Shown piece by piece: positions 1 to 7,638 of a DNA stretch of 18,552 nt. The stretch lies in contig DJFR01000141.1 of NCBI GenBank assembly GCA_002432545.1, positions 28,981-47,532 of the forward strand, in the 5' to 3' direction. The stretch is from Flammeovirgaceae bacterium UBA5867 (GTDB taxonomy: Bacteria > Bacteroidota > Bacteroidia > Cytophagales > Cyclobacteriaceae). The notes beneath the pieces are model-generated. The model was not told the origin of the DNA. It ran no database searches and saw only the letters and a program-made list of their open reading frames with translations. Made by a program: the position numbers and the translations under genes. Numbering within the stretch: position 1 is the first letter of the stretch; each line of letters opens with the position of its first letter.

Positions 1-660
1 AAATTACCCTTCAACCTGAAGATCATTCCAACCACGTTGGAAGGTATACCTTTCGGGTTGCCGTTCATTGCCATGTTCAACCCGGAAAATTTTGCCGTGC
101 ATGAAGACCTTCATTGGAGCAGCGCATGCCCGCCGGGTAAAGAAGGCACTGAACCTAAATATGTAAAAACCAATCCGCGCACATTTACCATTGAATTTAC
201 ACTGGATGGCACCGGAGTAAATACCAACGGAGTAAAGATACCGGTACCGGCACAGATCGCATTATTTCGCGGAGTAACAACCAATGTAAAAGGAACTATA
301 CACCGGCCGCATTATCTCATGGTGCAATACGGAACGTTTATCAACATCTGTATCATGAACTCATCGAACGTTACCTATACCATGTTCGATATGTTCGGCC
401 TGCCGATACGCGCCAAAGTAAGTGCCACCTTTACGGAACGTTCACCGCAGGGATTGAGCGATGTGCTGGGCATGTTGTCATCGCCTGATCTTACCCATCG
501 CAAGATCGTAAAAGAAGGCGACCTGCTGCCGCTGCTCACGCGCGAAGTATATAATAACCAGCATTACTATATACAGGTAGCACGCGTTAACCGCCTTAAG
601 AATTTTCGCAGGCTTCAGGCCGGAACAGAGCTATTCTTTCCGCCCCTTTCAAAAACATAG
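1..660 (+). CDS. CIS tube-family / LysM baseplate-hub protein (Afp7-like), 5'-partial
   Basis: The reading frame is open from base 1 with no in-frame stop. The first residues (KLPFNLKIIPTTLEG) already look like the start of the contractile-injection-system tube-protein N-terminal fold, so the true start is probably only a few codons outside the window; the in-frame TTG at 37 is not a convincing start. The MFNPENF segment (about bases 73-93) matches the conserved 'MFNPES/N' signature of these proteins. The last ~48 residues (about 511-657) read as a LysM-like module: V-EGDLLPLL, a central Y-I-VARVNRLKNFR and a terminal L-AGTELFFPP. In Afp/PVC-type particles the equivalent protein connects the inner tube to the spike hub, like T4 gp53/gp54. 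It sits directly upstream of the spike gene, as in known loci. The family call is from recognition of motifs; which numbered Afp protein it equals is inferred from gene order. Confidence 0.85.
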   Translation, partial: KLPFNLKIIPTTLEGIPFGLPFIAMFNPENFAVHEDLHWSSACPPGKEGTEPKYVKTNPRTFTIEFTLDGTGVNTNGVKIPVPAQIALFRGVTTNVKGTIHRPHYLMVQYGTFINICIMNSSNVTYTMFDMFGLPIRAKVSATFTERSPQGLSDVLGMLSSPDLTHRKIVKEGDLLPLLTREVYNNQHYYIQVARVNRLKNFRRLQAGTELFFPPLSKT

Positions 661-692
661 GTTTCAGTTGATACAGGTATATATAGTATAGC
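661..692 (+). promoter_or_regulatory. TATA-rich leader of the spike gene
   Basis: This 32-base gap contains GGTATATATAGTATAGC directly before the ATG at 693. A near-identical GGTATATATAG lies before the Afp12-like gene (7616-7626), and GGTATATAT overlaps the PAAR start. There is no Shine-Dalgarno. These tracts may be start-context signals or just part of the window-wide TATA excess. Confidence 0.3.
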
Positions 693-2327
693 ATGGACAG
701 TGTAATTCCAGGAACGGGTACATCAACCGATGTTGTCAGCCAGAAGGTGTTGATCAATGGCACAGAGCTTAACCACGAGATTATGCTGATGCAGATCGTG
801 GTGTCCAAATCGTTTAACAGGATTGCCTCTGCCAAGCTTACCTTTTCGGATGGCGCAGCATCGGAGCGTGATTTCCCATTGAGCAATGATGATCTCTTCA
901 AACCCGGCAACGAGATTGAAGTACAGCTCGGATATCATAGCGAAGTAGAAACCGTATTCAAAGGAATTATTGTAAAGCATGCCGTAAAGGTCGGAAGACA
1001 GTCAACGTCACTCCTCATGATCGAGGCAAAGGACAAAGCGATTAAACTGACTACTGCCCGCAAGAGTATATATCACCTGGAGATGACGGACAGTGAAGTA
1101 ATCACAGAACTGGCAGGCGACCTCAACACCGATGATGTAGAATCGACAACCTTTACGCATAAGCAACTGGTGCAATACAATGCTACCGATTGGGACTTTA
1201 TCGTAACGCGTGCGGAAGCCAATGGTATGCTGGTGTTTACAGACGATGGCAACCTGGTGGCAACAAAACCCGATGCCACAACGGACCCGGTACTGGTCGC
1301 CACATACGGACAAAATATACTGGAGTTTGAAGCCGAGATGGATGCACGCAGAATCAAGCAATCCATCACCAGTCATGCGTGGGACTATACCAAGCAAGAG
1401 CCTGAAACTTCTGAAGCCGGTACATCTGATTTTGAAGAGACGGGGAATCTCTCGTCAGATGATTTATCCGGTGTACTGGAAGCCGAAGTAAAACTGGTAC
1501 ACTCCGGATATTTGACACCATCTCAATTACAGGATTGGTCGGATGCACATGCTATGCGCAACGGATTGTCAAAAGCTGTCGGCAGAGTACGCGTGGAAGG
1601 TAATGCCGAAGTAAAGCCTGGTACAGTTATCACACTCGATGGTGTAGGCGATCGCTTCAATGGAAATGTATATGTTACCGGTGTACTGCATCACTATGCC
1701 GACATCTGGCAAACCGATATACAATTCGGCTGGCGCGATGAATGGTTCTATACCAAAGAAGATGTAATGGACAAGCCTGCCGCAGGATTACTGCCGGGTG
1801 TAAACGGACTACAGATCGGTATAGTAAAAGATATAAACGACCAGCAAGGCGGACAATATCGCGTAAAAGTACATATACCCTTAATGACTTCCGGCAATGA
1901 TGGTATATGGGCACGTGTAGCAACGCTGGATGCAGGAGCCGACCGCGGTATATATTTTCGCCCGGAAGCCGGTGACGAAGTAGTGATCGGTTTTCTGAAT
2001 GACGATCCGCGTGAAGCGATTATCCTCGGCTGTCTGCATAGTAAAGATAAGCATCAATCACCACTGCCCGAACAACAAGGTGCAACACAACATGGTATAG
2101 TAACCAAGGAAGGTATAAAGCTTGTCTTTGATGATACCAACAAGCGTCTCACGTTACGGGTACCTGCCGGAGCAGGAGAGAAGACACTCGTGATCAACAA
2201 CGCATCCGGTGCTTTTGAAATGAAAGATGAAAATCAGAACAGTATAAAAATGGATTCGCAGGGAATTACGATACAGGCCGGTACCGGCAACGTAGTGATC
2301 CGCGGAACCATGGTACGAATAAATTAA
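693..2327 (+). CDS. VgrG-like central spike protein (Afp8-like)
   Basis: This 544-residue protein has the gp27-gp5 fusion architecture of VgrG/Afp8 spikes. Residues ~15-365 form the gp27-like (phage late control D) hub region. Residues ~372-455 form the gp5 OB-fold, seen as GLQIGIVKDINDQQGGQYRV followed by V-IPLM and the RPE-GDEVVIGFLNDDPREAIILG core that is highly conserved in VgrG proteins. Residues ~465-544 are a repetitive beta-strand tail (GIVTKEGIKLVFDD, LVINNASGAFEM, GITIQAGTGNVVI) that would form the triangular needle. It trimerises at the particle tip and carries the PAAR cone. No extra C-terminal effector domain follows the needle, so it is a structural rather than an 'evolved' spike. 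The start ATG has a TATA-rich leader and no Shine-Dalgarno. The gene follows the LysM gene by 32 bases and precedes the PAAR gene by 12. Confidence 0.95.
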   Translation: MDSVIPGTGTSTDVVSQKVLINGTELNHEIMLMQIVVSKSFNRIASAKLTFSDGAASERDFPLSNDDLFKPGNEIEVQLGYHSEVETVFKGIIVKHAVKVGRQSTSLLMIEAKDKAIKLTTARKSIYHLEMTDSEVITELAGDLNTDDVESTTFTHKQLVQYNATDWDFIVTRAEANGMLVFTDDGNLVATKPDATTDPVLVATYGQNILEFEAEMDARRIKQSITSHAWDYTKQEPETSEAGTSDFEETGNLSSDDLSGVLEAEVKLVHSGYLTPSQLQDWSDAHAMRNGLSKAVGRVRVEGNAEVKPGTVITLDGVGDRFNGNVYVTGVLHHYADIWQTDIQFGWRDEWFYTKEDVMDKPAAGLLPGVNGLQIGIVKDINDQQGGQYRVKVHIPLMTSGNDGIWARVATLDAGADRGIYFRPEAGDEVVIGFLNDDPREAIILGCLHSKDKHQSPLPEQQGATQHGIVTKEGIKLVFDDTNKRLTLRVPAGAGEKTLVINNASGAFEMKDENQNSIKMDSQGITIQAGTGNVVIRGTMVRIN

Positions 2328-2339
2328 ACCGGTATATAT

Positions 2340-2633
2340 ATGCCTTCAGCAGCCCGCGTTACAGACAACCACGTTTGCCCGATGGCCAACCCCAATGGTA
2401 ATCCGCACACAGGCGGTCCGATCATGCCCCCCGGTATACCTACGGTGCTGATTGGTGGACAACCCGCAGCGACAGTAGGCAGCATGTGTGTCTGTGCCGG
2501 TCCTCCGGATAGTATACTAAAGGGATCATCCACCGTGCAGATCAACGGAAGACCTGCGGCACGCCAGGGAGACTCCACTGCGCATGGCGGTACCGTTGCA
2601 GGCGGATTACCTACCGTGCAGATCGGAGGCTAA
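2340..2633 (+). CDS. PAAR-like spike-tip protein (Afp10-like)
   Basis: This 97-residue protein is rich in Gly and Pro and made of repeated beta-hairpin units of the PAAR type: PTVLIGGQPAATVGS, STVQINGRPAARQGD and a closing LPTVQIGG. His and Cys residues near the front (H12, C14, H23) and in the MCVCAG turn could supply the metal-binding site that sharpens the cone. The length is normal for a bare PAAR tip and there is no appended toxin domain. It lies right after the spike gene, as expected for the protein that caps the trimeric needle. The ATG overlaps a GGTATATAT tract (2331-2341). The next gene starts 26 bases beyond its stop. Confidence 0.93.
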   Translation: MPSAARVTDNHVCPMANPNGNPHTGGPIMPPGIPTVLIGGQPAATVGSMCVCAGPPDSILKGSSTVQINGRPAARQGDSTAHGGTVAGGLPTVQIGG

Positions 2634-2658
2634 CAACTTGAAAAAAGAAAAACCGACC
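2634..2658 (+). promoter_or_regulatory. A-rich translation leader of the gp25-like gene
   Basis: The short gap between the PAAR stop and the ATG at 2659 contains an A-rich run (2641-2653, AAAAAAGAAAAAC) and no GGAGG-like sequence. A-rich leaders commonly support translation in Bacteroidota, where Shine-Dalgarno pairing is largely unused. This supports choosing the ATG at 2659 over the upstream in-frame ATG at 2584, which would bury 50 bases inside the PAAR gene. Confidence 0.35.
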
Positions 2659-3078
2659 ATGAAAGCAATTGATAAATCATTTTTAGGAATCGGCTGGAGT
2701 TTCCCGCCAACCTTTCGCAGAGAATGGTATGGCGTTGAAATGCTTCACGAGGAAGAAGATGTGCGGAGCAGTATTCATATTATTCTCGCCACCATTACCG
2801 GTGAACGCATCATGCTTCCCACATTCGGCTGTAATCTGCAGCCCAAACTTTTTGAAGTGATGAATGTGCCGAACATTGCCCTGATTGAAAAACTGGTTCG
2901 TGATGCGCTGGTATATCATGAACCCAGGATCGTGGTAGAGGAACTTACATCTGAAGTAAACCAGCAGGAGGGAACGTTATTGATCACCATTCAATATACG
3001 ATCATCACTACCAACACGCGGTATAACTACGTGTTCCCATTCTATATGAACGAAGCCACAAACATTGAACACGCATGA
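2659..3078 (+). CDS. gp25-like baseplate wedge protein (Afp9-like, GPW/gp25 family)
   Basis: This protein has 139 residues from the chosen ATG. The hallmark of the gp25/lysozyme-like baseplate family is present at residues ~48-66: GERIMLPTFGCNL followed by LFEVMN, where the G-R-M-P-FG-L pattern is diagnostic. The preceding SIHIILATIT and following VRDALVYHEPRIVVEEL segments also fit the family. In T4, gp25 joins gp6 and gp53 in the baseplate wedge core; the Afp9 homologue nucleates the sheath-baseplate junction. An in-frame ATG at 2584 would add 25 residues overlapping the PAAR gene, and those residues look non-native (Leu/Gln/Arg readthrough of PAAR codons), so it was rejected. The stop overlaps the next start as ATGA (3075-3078), indicating translational coupling to the gp6-like gene. 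Confidence 0.93.
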   Translation: MKAIDKSFLGIGWSFPPTFRREWYGVEMLHEEEDVRSSIHIILATITGERIMLPTFGCNLQPKLFEVMNVPNIALIEKLVRDALVYHEPRIVVEELTSEVNQQEGTLLITIQYTIITTNTRYNYVFPFYMNEATNIEHA

Positions 3079-6000
3079 GCTGCCATTGTCATAGCGATAT
3101 AGTGCGCGATGGTTCAGGCCGGTTGGGCCGTTACCTCAAGGCACTTGATCCTGCATATGCTCCTATAGATGAGCGAAGCCTGGAAGAGTTGTTGGTATTT
3201 ATCAAACGATATGCCGCACAGATTCGATTTTACGATATACCCGAAAGTAATCCGGGACCCGCCAAAACAAGCTGGCGCGAATTCTTCAGTCGCGATATGG
3301 CTGTTATAGCAGCCGGTATAGCTTTGACAGATATAGCACAGATCCGAAAAGATTTTGAAGAGACCTTCCGCAGCCTGCAGGAAGATCCGGAAGCCGATAT
3401 ATATGCAGCCTTGTTCAGTCCTGTACTTGGCATGGCAGCACGCATCGATCGCTGGTATAGCCTGGCTATACCAGAGAATCCACTATATGAAACCCTGACA
3501 CTTGCTATTCAGTCTGAGTTGAAAGCGCAGCTTCAGAAAATCACTGCGTACGAAGAAGGATTCAAACTGGTTGACCCCGGCAAAACGCTCAACCTCGATT
3601 ATACCGCTATCAAAAATAAATCCGTGTGGGGACTGGACGAACCCGTAGTGGCTGAAGGAAGTATATACCAGGGAGCTGATGAAGCCGCCAAAATCAAATA
3701 TGCAGCATTGTATGTTGAAGATATATTTCTGTCGTTCTACGGGTTCTTACAAAAACTGACAGACGAGTCTTCCAAGTATTTCACATTTGCATTAGAGCAG
3801 TATCCGGCACATCAGCCCCACATGGCACTCTTCATTGCTTTCCTGAAGCTGTTCAAACTTGCACAGGAGCAGATGAATGGTATCACCGAACGCATGCTCA
3901 ACTTCTATTACCGCGAAGTTTTACAGCTCACCGAAAAAGATTCCATACCCGATCGTGTCCACATCGTTTTTGAACTGGCGAAAGATATAGCCGAATATGC
4001 TATAGCATCCGGCACAGCACTGTCTGCAGGTAAAGATGCGTCCGGTAAGGAGCAGGTATATAGAACCGAGAGCGACCTCGTAGTGAACCAGGCAAAGGTC
4101 AAAGAACTGAAAACAATCTTCATTGAGAAGAAGCTGGAAAATGACAGAAACGTTATAGGCACTATATCTGCCCAGCCCGTAGCCAATTCACTGGATGGTT
4201 ATGGCGAGAAATTTACCGATGCCTACCCGAAATGGCCAACGTTCGGCAGGCAATTCAATCGCATCCGAAATCCTAAAAATATATGTCAGCTCATTGATCT
4301 GGCATACGATCGCCTCTATGAACGAAATGAAGCTGCCATTGGCTTCGCCATAGCATCACCTCAACTGTTGTTGCAAGGTGGCAATCGACTGATTGTATAC
4401 AGGCTTGAAGGACTTGGACAAGTATATATAGCCGGGTCAGCCCAGACAGAGCAGAATGTACGAATCAAGTTTACTGCCGATAAAGATTGGATCACGATCG
4501 ATCAACGCATGTCAGAAGATTTTCGGAAATCGTTACCCATCGATGATACCACTATATTTGAGATACCACAGCAAACACAGGGAAGTTATTATATAGAAGA
4601 AGGCGCACTGATTATATACCTCCCGGCCAATATACCAGCCGTTATACCTTTTGACAGCGCGATGCATGATGGAGCCTTTACCACCAATCACCCCGTGATG
4701 CAGGTTTTGCTGGGACCTGATGTTAAGATCAGTGAAGAAGACTTCAGCAGTCTTCGCTTCCGAAGCGCGTCACTCGAAGTGCGTGTAGGTTCCATGAGCA
4801 ATGTAACCGATCCGCAGCAGGATGGAATTCCTTTCTTCGATGGTCTCAAAACACTAACGTTACAGAATGACGATGGCATGCTCGATGCATCCAAGGCATT
4901 CGATCCTTTCACCGCCTATCCCAACCGTGGTAAAAGCCTATATGTAGGCAGCGCAGAAGTGTTCAACAAGACACTCGATGAACTATCGCTGCACATACGA
5001 CTGGCCAATCCGGCAGAAGACATCATTATCGGCAGGCGTGCTGCGGCCAACAGCCCCTATATATTAACCGTACGGGAATCAAGAACCTGGTCGGATGTAT
5101 TGGACACCGACACCATGATCAATATAGAAGACCTTGCCAAGAATGTATTGGCGCTGGAAGGTGGCGGTAAACGAACATTGAGCCGCCATCCCATTCTTCC
5201 GGAGCAGGAATATACTTCCAATACCATCAAAGGTTTTTTACAACTGGAGTATAACATTCAGATCCTGGCCAGCGACAAGGGAGTATATGAACGCATGCAG
5301 GAAGAAGCGCAGCATCTTAAAGTAAAAGAAATTTCGGTAAGCTACCACTCGACACTCGCGCGACTGGAAGCAGGTACCGACCAGTTCTTCCAGGTATATC
5401 CGTTCGGTGTGCTGGAGGCTGATCTCAACACACAAGATGCAAGAGCACGCATTCTGTTAACCGATACAGCCGGGGCTTTCGCAACAACTTCGTCCAAGGC
5501 ATTGCAGCAACGAAACGATCGCGATTTACTGGTGGATACGAAAGATAAACTATTCCCGCAGTTTACCTTCCTCGATCCGTATGCAAAATATACTTCGATT
5601 GACATCAAGCCTGAAACCGCAGATCCCAAGTCCAATTACCCGGTCATTACCTCAACCGTACACAATGCCAATGGTGTTGCAAACAGGAAGATTACTGCGA
5701 TCGATCGGTTAATGATTGATGCCAGCGGTGTGACCGAAAAACTGGAAGGAGCAGCCAATCAATATTCAGGGTTACAGCAGGAGGAAGGGATGCTCTTTAT
5801 CGGCATCGAGAACCTGAAGCCACTGCAAAGTTTAGCGCTGTTGTTTCAATTTGCAGAAGGCAGCGCAGAAGATGAAGACAACGATCCTCCCGCTATACAT
5901 TGGTCGTATTTAACCAATAATGAGTGGCGTCCGCTAAAAGGAGAGAATATAGTCGCTGATGATACATTCGGTTTTCAAACCACGGGCATTGTCAAGATTG

Positions 6001-7610
6001 ATGTACCGGCCGATATCAACAGCAACAATACCATCATGACTACCGGGCTATACTGGTTCTGCGCCAGTGTTACAGAACATTCCAACCGTATACCCAAACT
6101 GGTAGATATAGTGGCACAGGCTGTGATTGCCAAGTTTGAAGATCAGGACAACGATCAGACGCATTTCGACAACGCACTGGCTGCCGGCAGCATCAGCAAG
6201 TTAGTGGTGAAGGTTGCCGAGGTAAGTAAAGTGATACAACCCTTTGCTTCGTGGGATGGTAAACATCGCGAGACCGGCAAAGAATTTTATACCCGCGTGA
6301 GCGAACGGCTCCGTCATAAAGCGCGGGCGATTAATGTATGGGACTACGAACATCTTATACTCGACCGTTTCCCTACCATCTATAAAGTAAAAGCTATACC
6401 ACACGTTGATCCGGAATGCTTGTGCAGACATACCGATCCGGATAGTCCGTACAATACAGCACGTGTAGACGATTGCTGCGGTCCGCAGATTGCACCGGGG
6501 CATGTATTAATCGTGCCGGTTGCCAATTTCAAAAACCGGAATGCTATCAACCCGCTGCAACCTAAAACCAGCAGACGTACATTACTGGAAATAGAGTCCT
6601 ATATTAAGAAACGCACATCGCCCTTTGTAAAAGTACATGCGAAGAACCCGGTATACGAACAGATCCTCGTATTCTTCAGGGTGAAATTCTATACCGGTAT
6701 AGATAAAGGATACTATATGAAGAAGCTGAACGAAGAGATTGTTCACTTCCTGACACCGTGGGCTTTTGATGAAACAGCAGATATAGTATTTGGACAGAAG
6801 ATATATGCATCGTCCATTATCGACTTTATTGAAGAACGACCTTATGTAGATTTCATTACAGACTTCATCATGGGCGTATGTAAGGATGAATGCTGCACAG
6901 AAGACGAACGTGTGACTCCGCAGGATCAATCAGTACCAACGCAATCACCCGAAGGACGCCCCATTATAACAGGCGTGATATACGATAGTACAAGCAGCCT
7001 GCCACTGCCCGGTGTTACGATTCAGATCAAAGGCACTACCGAAAGTACCACAACCGATGCAACCGGTGCATTTATACTCCGGCCATCAACAACGGATGAT
7101 GTTGTACTTACAATCGCATTTATCGGGTATACCTTCAAGGAAGTAAATACACCTGTAAATCGTTCCTGGAAAATATACCTGCTTCAGGAAATCAGTGGAA
7201 CAAATGGTTCCGATACTGACAAGGGTTTGATTGAGACACTAAGCAGCCTGTGTGGTTGCAGCGACTTTGAACATTTGTTACAGCACGATTCTGATTTTAT
7301 AGGAGAAGTTGTGGCACAGCCATCCACTCCGCGCTCTATACTCGTATCTGCACCGCGCCATATTATTATACCCTACGAAGAGAAACCACGCCAGACACCG
7401 TGTGAAAAATTGCAGGAATCGAGGCGTACATCAACGGTAAAAACGTTGCGTACCACGAACACTGCTGCGCGTGAAACCGAAACAGCGATACTGGCGAGGA
7501 GAGAGGAGCGTGCTAAAAATGTAAGGTCGTTGTCGCCAGCCAAGGCAACGGAGAAGAAAGATATACCGGCCAAAAAGAAATCAGGCAGATCGAAGAAATC
7601 AGACAAGTAA
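3075..7610 (+). CDS. Large baseplate J/gp6-like protein (Afp11-like) with a carboxypeptidase-regulatory-like C-terminal domain
   Basis: This 1511-residue protein has the large Afp11/baseplate-J plan. Its best-conserved core is residues ~1040-1265: the segment containing ASWDGKHRETGKEFYTRVSE, then RLRHKARAINVWDYEHLIL, FPTIYKVKAIPH and the PGHVLIVPV strand, ending with YVDFITDFIM. This part builds the baseplate ring around the hub with gp25 and the Afp12-like protein. Two Cys clusters interrupt or follow the core: C1115-x-C1117 with C1134-C1135, and C1269 with C1273-C1274; the N-terminus also begins MSCHCH. Residues ~1297-1371 are unexpected. They read as a CarboxypepD_reg-like/SusC N-terminal beta-sandwich, with ITGVIYDSTSSLPLPGVTI, the IKGTT...TDATGAF pattern and IAFIGYTFKEV. 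A linker follows, then a strongly basic Lys/Arg/Ser tail (~1440-1511) that looks disordered. The protein is longer than plain Afp11, mainly because of this extension. It is translationally coupled to gp25 by ATGA. Confidence 0.9.
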   Translation: MSCHCHSDIVRDGSGRLGRYLKALDPAYAPIDERSLEELLVFIKRYAAQIRFYDIPESNPGPAKTSWREFFSRDMAVIAAGIALTDIAQIRKDFEETFRSLQEDPEADIYAALFSPVLGMAARIDRWYSLAIPENPLYETLTLAIQSELKAQLQKITAYEEGFKLVDPGKTLNLDYTAIKNKSVWGLDEPVVAEGSIYQGADEAAKIKYAALYVEDIFLSFYGFLQKLTDESSKYFTFALEQYPAHQPHMALFIAFLKLFKLAQEQMNGITERMLNFYYREVLQLTEKDSIPDRVHIVFELAKDIAEYAIASGTALSAGKDASGKEQVYRTESDLVVNQAKVKELKTIFIEKKLENDRNVIGTISAQPVANSLDGYGEKFTDAYPKWPTFGRQFNRIRNPKNICQLIDLAYDRLYERNEAAIGFAIASPQLLLQGGNRLIVYRLEGLGQVYIAGSAQTEQNVRIKFTADKDWITIDQRMSEDFRKSLPIDDTTIFEIPQQTQGSYYIEEGALIIYLPANIPAVIPFDSAMHDGAFTTNHPVMQVLLGPDVKISEEDFSSLRFRSASLEVRVGSMSNVTDPQQDGIPFFDGLKTLTLQNDDGMLDASKAFDPFTAYPNRGKSLYVGSAEVFNKTLDELSLHIRLANPAEDIIIGRRAAANSPYILTVRESRTWSDVLDTDTMINIEDLAKNVLALEGGGKRTLSRHPILPEQEYTSNTIKGFLQLEYNIQILASDKGVYERMQEEAQHLKVKEISVSYHSTLARLEAGTDQFFQVYPFGVLEADLNTQDARARILLTDTAGAFATTSSKALQQRNDRDLLVDTKDKLFPQFTFLDPYAKYTSIDIKPETADPKSNYPVITSTVHNANGVANRKITAIDRLMIDASGVTEKLEGAANQYSGLQQEEGMLFIGIENLKPLQSLALLFQFAEGSAEDEDNDPPAIHWSYLTNNEWRPLKGENIVADDTFGFQTTGIVKIDVPADINSNNTIMTTGLYWFCASVTEHSNRIPKLVDIVAQAVIAKFEDQDNDQTHFDNALAAGSISKLVVKVAEVSKVIQPFASWDGKHRETGKEFYTRVSERLRHKARAINVWDYEHLILDRFPTIYKVKAIPHVDPECLCRHTDPDSPYNTARVDDCCGPQIAPGHVLIVPVANFKNRNAINPLQPKTSRRTLLEIESYIKKRTSPFVKVHAKNPVYEQILVFFRVKFYTGIDKGYYMKKLNEEIVHFLTPWAFDETADIVFGQKIYASSIIDFIEERPYVDFITDFIMGVCKDECCTEDERVTPQDQSVPTQSPEGRPIITGVIYDSTSSLPLPGVTIQIKGTTESTTTDATGAFILRPSTTDDVVLTIAFIGYTFKEVNTPVNRSWKIYLLQEISGTNGSDTDKGLIETLSSLCGCSDFEHLLQHDSDFIGEVVAQPSTPRSILVSAPRHIIIPYEEKPRQTPCEKLQESRRTSTVKTLRTTNTAARETETAILARREERAKNVRSLSPAKATEKKDIPAKKKSGRSKKSDK

Positions 7611-7638
7611 TTGAAGGTATATATAGCCTCGTATAATT
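7611..7638 (+). promoter_or_regulatory. TATA-rich leader of the Afp12-like gene
   Basis: This 28-base gap contains GGTATATATAG and then GTATAATT immediately before the ATG at 7639. It shares the GGTATATATAG word with the leader at 661-692. No Shine-Dalgarno or terminator is visible. Confidence 0.3.

Noticed and set aside
37..39. TTG at 37 as the start of the LysM/tube-family gene
   Set aside because: The frame is open to base 1 and the upstream residues already fit the family N-terminus, so the gene begins outside the window.
2584..2658. Upstream ATG as the start of the gp25-like gene
   Set aside because: It would overlap the PAAR gene by 50 bases and add residues unlike the family; the ATG at 2659 has an A-rich leader and gives a normal family N-terminus.
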